Assembly: GCA_964554015.1 (NCBI GenBank) | Contig: CAZKMO010000147.1 | Coordinates: forward strand, 1-8,391 | Source of the DNA: CAYUAG01 sp964554015 | GTDB taxonomy: Bacteria; Zhuqueibacterota; QNDG01; CAYUAG01 | DNA length: 8,391 nucleotides | Reading direction: 5' to 3' | In this document: positions 6,046-8,391 of the stretch, in pieces | Numbering within the stretch: the first letter of the stretch is position 1 | How the letters are laid out: each line of letters starts with the position of its first letter | The notes under the pieces: generated by a model | The model's input: the letters and a program-made list of their open reading frames with translations, nothing else | What the model was told of the DNA's origin: nothing | Database searches by the model: none | Translations under genes and position numbers: made by a program

Positions 6046-6423
6046 TCATGAAGAACGTTGTCCGATTATAGCGCCGCTAATTGCTGATCCTACAGATAAT
6101 AGCCATCCACTGCATATTAATATCCATAAAGAAGTTATCCAGAAATTTGGTTCAACAATAGCTGAGATTATTCCCATGGTATTACATAGAATGGGTACAT
6201 ACCAAATACTTTTGGGATTATTTCTGCATATAAAAAAACAAGCAGCTGCAATTATAATATCATAAATGACATATGCAGTCCCCTCAGCTATATTCTCATT
6301 TTTAAATATTAAACTCAACAAATAAACCAGAAGAACTAAAATTATGAGCGCTGAAATTGCAACTAATAATGATAGCCCCCAGCTTGGTAACCCCAATAAA
6401 CGTTTTTGCTCTTTTGATTTCAT
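6046..6423 (-). CDS. Four-helix membrane protein of unknown function
   Basis: The 125-residue protein has a short basic N-terminus (MKSKEQKR) and four likely membrane segments at about 16-40, 47-66, 73-91 and 94-120. Short loops contain CRNNPKSIWYVP and EPNFWITSLW. It ends in a polar GQRSS tail. I do not recognise a characterised family. The loops carry several W, P and N residues that look conserved in type, so the protein is probably real and not a chance frame. AGGG lies a few bases before the ATG. It follows the secreted-protein gene by 126 bases and precedes the antitoxin gene across a repeat-filled junction. A transport, stress or immunity role would be guesswork. Confidence 0.75.
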   Translation of the reverse strand: MKSKEQKRLLGLPSWGLSLLVAISALIILVLLVYLLSLIFKNENIAEGTAYVIYDIIIAAACFFICRNNPKSIWYVPILCNTMGIISAIVEPNFWITSLWILICSGWLLSVGSAISGAIIGQRSS

Positions 6424-6430
6424 TTTATCC

Positions 6431-6555
6431 CTCTAATCATTGAATTGTTCTATATAGCCCCATAGGTCAGGATTTCCCCCGACATTCACTTACCCATGTT
6501 ACTTATTGGTGGACCGTTGGTTCACCCTACATGGCTTAGCAGCCATGTGTTATGG
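6431..6555 (-). mobile_element. Doubtful attC-like junction after the secreted-protein gene
   Basis: On the minus strand CCATAAC (6555-6549) overlaps the stop codon of the secreted-protein gene and is followed by two hairpins. The expected GTT end is absent; the nearest motif is ATTAGAG at 6437-6431, twelve bases or so before the next ATG. The junction may be decayed, or these two genes may form one unit. Confidence 0.2.
6498..6555 (+). repeat. GGTGGGCC hairpin family, copy with compensatory change
   Basis: The stem GGTGGACC / GGTTCACC (6508-6526, loop GTT) differs from the common GGTGGGCC / GGCCCACC. One G-C pair has become A-T and another G-C has become a G-T wobble, so pairing is kept. 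A second perfect 8-bp hairpin, ACATGGCT / AGCCATGT with loop TAGC, follows at 6529-6548. The repeat ends in GTTATGG over the adjacent gene's stop codon. Confidence 0.75.
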
Positions 6556-7287
6556 CGCTATACCTGAAAAGTGACTCCACCCTTTATCAGAATACTTAGG
6601 ATTGGGTGAGAAATATGACGCACCTATATCTAAATCTCCAGAAAATGGGATTCTATATTCACCCCAATTACAAATTTTACTTTCTGATTTATTATAACCG
6701 GTCCATTTGCCAATATATTGATTATTGCAATAACTATCTGAATAATGGGATTTTAAATTATCATAGTGCATAATATTATATCTATCAACAAACCAAAAGA
6801 GAGTCATTACTCCTTCAAATGTACCGCTATGATCTTGATTATGATCTTCATTAAATTTATAATTCCCTATTAATAAACCTTGAGCCTTAAAACCTTCATC
6901 CTTAAACTCATCATCACATCCATAATGCATATTCTTATATTCCCTAACTTGAGTTATCTTAATAGTCCCTTTAAAATCACATTTATTTTCATTTACCAGT
7001 GAAATCCCTTTAATCTCATATATGTCCGGTTTTGTATTATTTTTTGATATTCGTGTAAAAAATATTCTCAACCTTCTATATTCATCTCCGATGAAACCTA
7101 GAAAATTACTTTTTGGAACAAGTAAAGTAGAAAAGTCATATTCAAAATATTTTTCTTTTAAATTGTTTTCTTTTAATTCAAGAGACGAATACTTTGGATT
7201 TTCAAGTTTATTGATCCATTGTTCTGTTTGCTGACCATACAGAAAGCAGTAAACAAAAATCAGTATTATTACATATTTATTTTTCAT
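6550..7287 (-). CDS. Secreted protein of unknown function
   Basis: The 245-residue protein begins with a signal peptide (residues 1-18, KYVIILIFVYCFLYG, then QQ), so it is exported to the periplasm or outside. The mature part has no membrane segment and four cysteines (103, 124, 187, 206), which could form two disulfides. Motifs include GTIKITQVREY (107-117), GTFEGVMTLFWF (155-166), YIGKWTGY (191-198) and CNWGEYRIPFSGDLDIGASY (206-225). The repeated GTxxG and GxWxGY pattern suggests a beta-rich fold. I do not recognise a named family. GAGGT lies six bases before the ATG, and the junction motif GTTAGGC immediately precedes it, so the ribosome-binding site sits at the very edge of the unit. Confidence 0.85.
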   Translation of the reverse strand: MKNKYVIILIFVYCFLYGQQTEQWINKLENPKYSSLELKENNLKEKYFEYDFSTLLVPKSNFLGFIGDEYRRLRIFFTRISKNNTKPDIYEIKGISLVNENKCDFKGTIKITQVREYKNMHYGCDDEFKDEGFKAQGLLIGNYKFNEDHNQDHSGTFEGVMTLFWFVDRYNIMHYDNLKSHYSDSYCNNQYIGKWTGYNKSESKICNWGEYRIPFSGDLDIGASYFSPNPKYSDKGWSHFSGIAP

Positions 7288-7297
7288 TTTTTACCTC

Positions 7298-7338
7298 GCC
7301 TAACATAATATTATACACCCTCTCACCCACATAAATAT
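7298..7338 (-). promoter_or_regulatory. Junction right-end repeat carrying TATAAT (copy upstream of secreted-protein gene)
   Basis: The minus strand reads GTGTATAATATTATGTTA and then GGC. TATAAT is at 7315-7310 and GTTAGGC at 7304-7298. The sequence matches the copy at 4522-4559 at 36 of 38 positions. Used as a -10 box it would give a leader of about 16 bases before the gene at 7287, which still fits the GAGGT ribosome-binding site. Confidence 0.5.
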
Positions 7339-7382
7339 ATGTTTAAATTCCTATTTATAGAAACAGTTGATTAAGATTATTT

Positions 7383-7400
7383 GGCGGGATGAATCCCACC
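7383..7400 (-). repeat. Hairpin GGTGGGATTCATCCCGCC
   Basis: On the minus strand this is a 7-bp stem with one G-T wobble and loop TTCA. On the plus strand it is followed by CTAC, the tail shared with the GGTGGGCC family. The next hairpin starts 22 bases further on, the same hairpin pairing seen at 7876-7938. Confidence 0.65.
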
Positions 7401-7405
7401 CTACG

Positions 7406-7460
7406 AAACTACATTAATTATTGGTGGGTCATTGGCCCCCTCTACATTGCTTGGTTAGAT
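7406..7460 (+). repeat. GGTGGGCC hairpin family, copy beside the SemiSWEET stop
   Basis: Bases 7406-7438 match 7903-7935 at 29 of 33 positions. The stem at 7423-7440 is imperfect, with loop ATT. The tail CTACATTGCTTG leads to GTTAGAT at 7454-7460, one base from the SemiSWEET stop codon. Confidence 0.65.
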
Positions 7461-7461
7461 G

Positions 7462-7725
7462 TTATTTATATTTTATAATAAGAAAAATTATTATCACCGT
7501 AAAAACAAACGTGATTCCGTTTGCAAAAATGATAGGCAATTCTTTGAGGAACAAGCCGTATAAGAACCATAGAAGAACACCTGCAGATAGAATTGTATAC
7601 ATACCCAAGGATAAATCTTTAGTATGCTTTGATTTTATCGTTTTTAAAGTCTGGGGCAGAAATGCAATGGTTGTGCAAATCCCAGCGATTGCTCCGATGA
7701 TTGTGGAAATATTCCGGATAGTCAC
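7462..7725 (-). CDS. SemiSWEET sugar transporter (MtN3/PQ-loop family)
   Basis: The 87-residue protein has the three-helix bundle of bacterial SemiSWEETs, which dimerise to form a channel-like carrier moving small sugars down their gradient across the inner membrane. Helix 1 (about 5-28) carries the PQ motif at P24-Q25. Helix 2 (about 40-60) has SLGMYTILSAGVLLWFLYG, with W53. Helix 3 (about 64-84) has N69. In characterised SemiSWEETs a Trp and an Asn with this 16-residue spacing line the sugar pocket. The start is GTG at 7725-7723 with GGAGG five bases upstream; an overlapping ATG two bases earlier is out of frame and meets TGA at once. A TATAAT lies at 7766-7761. Length is normal for the family. 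Confidence 0.92.
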   Translation of the reverse strand: MTIRNISTIIGAIAGICTTIAFLPQTLKTIKSKHTKDLSLGMYTILSAGVLLWFLYGLFLKELPIIFANGITFVFTVIIIFLIIKYK

Positions 7726-7760
7726 ATTAACCTCCCTCTGTGAAATATGTATATTAATAG

Positions 7761-7766
7761 ATTATA
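7761..7766 (-). promoter_or_regulatory. Possible -10 box of the SemiSWEET gene
   Basis: TATAAT on the minus strand lies about 35 bases before the GTG start, in a very AT-rich stretch. I see no good -35 box at the usual spacing, so the call rests on one hexamer. Confidence 0.3.
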
Positions 7767-7797
7767 AAAAATATTTAAAATAAAACCCGTCAGCCCA

Positions 7798-7864
7798 AGA
7801 TCGCTCTGGGCTTCATAGCCCGGGGCGTTGTCTTATTGCTATCGAAGGTGTTCTTCACCTTCGA
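7798..7864 (+). repeat. GATC double-hairpin element, copy 4
   Basis: GATC (7799-7802) leads into the stem CGCTCTGGGCT / AGCCCGGGGCG (7802-7827) with loop TCAT and two T-G wobbles. Then comes a 14-base spacer and a perfect 9-bp stem TCGAAGGTG / CACCTTCGA (7842-7864) with loop TTCTT. The one difference from copy 1 (C to T at 7805) turns a C-G pair into a T-G wobble, so pairing survives in a plus-strand RNA. An upstream AGCCCA (7792-7797) could pair with TGGGCT instead, making an alternative fold. Confidence 0.78.
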
Positions 7865-7875
7865 CATTCATCTGT

Positions 7876-7892
7876 GAGGTGAAGAACACCTC
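7876..7892 (-). repeat. Hairpin GAGGTG-TTCTT-CACCTC
   Basis: A 6-bp perfect stem with a five-base loop. Its 15-base core (7877-7891) is the exact reverse complement of 7846-7860 in copy 4 of the double-hairpin element, so the same hairpin occurs twice in opposite orientation, 16 bases apart. Confidence 0.75.
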
Positions 7893-7902
7893 CCAGAGCA
7901 GA

Positions 7903-7938
7903 AAACTTCATTAATTATTGGTAGGCCGTTGGCCCACC
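7903..7938 (+). repeat. GGTGGGCC hairpin family, copy upstream of SemiSWEET
   Basis: The lead AAACTTCATTAATTATT and the stem GGTAGGCC / GGCCCACC (loop GTT, one A-C mismatch) match 7406-7438 at 29 of 33 positions. The tail (ACACGGCTG) is degraded and lacks a clear GTTA end. Confidence 0.65.
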
Positions 7939-7995
7939 CACACGGCTGTTTTTATTTTATGATTCATAAATTTAATAATCTCAATTGCTTTTAAA

Positions 7996-8015
7996 GCATT
8001 GCCTAAAGGCAATGC
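7996..8015. repeat. Hairpin GCATTGCC-TAAA-GGCAATGC
   Basis: A perfect 8-bp stem with a four-base loop, not matching the other families in the window. No T-run follows on either strand, so it is not an obvious terminator. Confidence 0.65.
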
Positions 8016-8036
8016 CACACAAGTTTAGTTTGATTT

Positions 8037-8052
8037 CTGGATTCTTATCCAG
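8037..8052. repeat. Hairpin CTGGAT-TCTT-ATCCAG
   Basis: A perfect 6-bp stem with loop TCTT, sharing the TTCT-type loop of many other hairpins here while its stem is unique in the window. Confidence 0.5.
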
Positions 8053-8075
8053 GCCACCCGTCGCTTTTCTACATC

Positions 8076-8092
8076 CTGGGGCACAGCCCCAG
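8076..8092. repeat. Hairpin CTGGGGC-ACA-GCCCCAG
   Basis: A perfect 7-bp stem with a three-base loop. It lies 12 bases before the second AGGGGCAGGAGCCCCT hairpin. Confidence 0.6.
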
Positions 8093-8104
8093 TACGATCA
8101 GGGA

Positions 8105-8120
8105 AGGGGCAGGAGCCCCT
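8105..8120 (+). repeat. AGGGGCAGGAGCCCCT hairpin, copy 2
   Basis: A 6-bp stem with loop AGGA, identical to copy 1 at 5988-6003. The match continues for six more bases with one difference. Confidence 0.7.
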
Positions 8121-8233
8121 GCGGAACGGGAAATTTCTGTATAGCGGCTTCCATATTTTTTTCTTGCATTATTTCGTATTCTTCTATTTTCGGATTCACA
8201 GGAGTTAAGTATTGACGAAACAGTTATTGGATT

Positions 8234-8391
8234 TTATTTTTCAATCAACGGAAACAAACGCTTGGATCTCGGTGCCCCGCATCCGACGCATTCGGCGTCA
8301 TACCAACTCATAGGCAAACCGCACCTGGGACAACACCAGCGCTCTTCTTCGTATTTAACCCATTCCTGAACGCCCATCTCACGAATTTTTT
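8234..8391 (-). CDS. C-terminal end of a DUF3795-like zinc-ribbon protein
   Basis: The frame is open from the window edge to a TAA at 8234-8236, giving 51 residues. They contain KIREMGVQEWVKYEEERW, then CCPRCG and CVGCGAP. Two CxxC pairs (visible residues 20/23 and 34/37) can bind one zinc. The REMGxxEWxxxEEERWxCPxCG pattern resembles the C-terminus of DUF3795 proteins, which carry a cysteine-rich zinc-binding end of unknown role. The N-terminal part lies outside the window. The gene is oriented like all the others. Confidence 0.75.
   Translation of the reverse strand, partial: KIREMGVQEWVKYEEERWCCPRCGLPMSWYDAECVGCGAPRSKRLFPLIEK

Larger units (their letters stand above)
7298..7460 (-). mobile_element. 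Candidate attC-like junction between SemiSWEET and secreted-protein genes
   Basis: On the minus strand ATCTAAC (7460-7454) lies one base past the SemiSWEET stop codon, and GTTAGGC (7304-7298) lies ten bases before the next start codon. Both fit the attC core consensus RYYYAAC/GTTRRRY exactly and pair at six of seven positions with a wobble. The interior holds two hairpins (7423-7440 and 7383-7400) and the TATAAT-bearing right end. At 163 bp it is a little long for attC, and the arms next to the core sites are not complementary. Confidence 0.48.
1552..8229 (-). mobile_element. Putative integron cassette array or integrase-less attC cluster
   Basis: All genes share one orientation. Most are short, two are toxin-antitoxin modules, and they are separated by related junctions. 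Core-site-like motifs (…AAC, or a near match) lie within 8 bases of, or overlap, seven stop codons: GTTATTG at 8223, GTTAGAT at 7454, GTTATGG at 6549, GTTAAAT at 6036, GTTCTGC at 5231, CTTATGA at 4603 and GTTATGC at 1552 (plus-strand view). Sedentary integrons are known for this layout and for toxin-antitoxin cassettes. No integrase or attI is in the window; if the model is right they should lie beyond the high-coordinate edge. The 2.9-kb beta-helix gene is larger than most cassettes. Confidence 0.45.
7726..8233. other. Gene-free 508-bp intergenic stretch with a hairpin cluster
   Basis: I see no gene on either strand. Eight short hairpins lie at 7802-7827, 7842-7864, 7876-7892, 7920-7938, 7996-8015, 8037-8052, 8076-8092 and 8105-8120, mostly GC-rich with loops of 3 to 5 bases. 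The left end holds the likely SemiSWEET promoter. The part at 8125-8222 shows nothing recognisable. On the minus strand CAATAAC (8229-8223) lies four bases past the upstream gene's stop codon and could be a degraded junction motif. Confidence 0.75.

Noticed and set aside
4519..7338. A 2.8-kb insertion sequence or composite transposon between the two 38-bp repeats
   Set aside because: The repeats are direct, no transposase lies between them, and both sit at the same place relative to a following gene.
7421..7783. Plus-strand open frame of 120 codons opposite the SemiSWEET gene
   Set aside because: It is antisense to a clear transporter gene with a strong ribosome-binding site and starts inside a hairpin repeat.
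7985..8215. Plus-strand open frame of 76 codons
   Set aside because: It translates four of the hairpin repeats, has no ribosome-binding site and no recognisable motif.

Overview
The window is AT-rich DNA from a bacterium that probably belongs to the FCB group. The strongest clue is a 958-residue beta-helix protein ending in a type IX secretion (T9SS) type A sorting domain with the YPNPFNPST motif. That motif is typical of Ignavibacteriota, Calditrichota, Marinimicrobia, Cloacimonadota and related lineages; the phylum cannot be named from this sequence. All ten coding regions are on the minus strand, so the genes read from right to left.

In transcription order (high to low coordinate) the window holds: the C-terminal end of a DUF3795-like zinc-ribbon protein (8234-8391); a 508-bp gene-free stretch packed with small hairpins; a SemiSWEET sugar transporter (7462-7725, GTG start); a secreted protein of unknown function (6550-7287); a four-helix membrane protein of unknown function (6046-6423); a Phd/YefM-ParE/RelE toxin-antitoxin pair (5240-5835); a BrnT-BrnA toxin-antitoxin pair (4604-5110); the T9SS-exported beta-helix protein (1567-4443); a 619-bp gene-free stretch with many hairpins; and the N-terminal 315 residues of a secreted SH3-domain protein (1-947).

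The gene junctions are the most interesting part. Just after almost every stop codon (minus strand) there is a core-site-like motif ending in AAC. Examples are ATCTAAC after the SemiSWEET gene, ATTTAAC after the membrane protein gene and GCAGAAC after parE. A GTT motif (GTTAGGC, GTTATGC, GTTATAC, GTTCTAC) often lies shortly before the next gene. The 81-bp junction between the two toxin-antitoxin modules folds into a long imperfect hairpin with two single-base bulges on one arm, as integron attC sites do. With co-oriented short genes, two toxin-antitoxin modules and junction sequences that recur, this fits a sedentary integron cassette array. It could also be a cluster of attC sites lacking an integrase, since no integrase gene is in the window. 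This is an inference; several junctions are degenerate or do not pair well.

A second layer is a dense set of small GC-rich hairpins confined to intergenic DNA. They include a GATC-led double-hairpin element in four copies and both orientations, a GGTGGGCC-GTT-GGCCCACC family with a compensatory stem change, and an AGGGGCAGGAGCCCCT pair. Three junctions share an AT-rich right end carrying TATAAT or GATAAT next to the GTT motif, so the junction itself may supply promoters to the genes that follow it.
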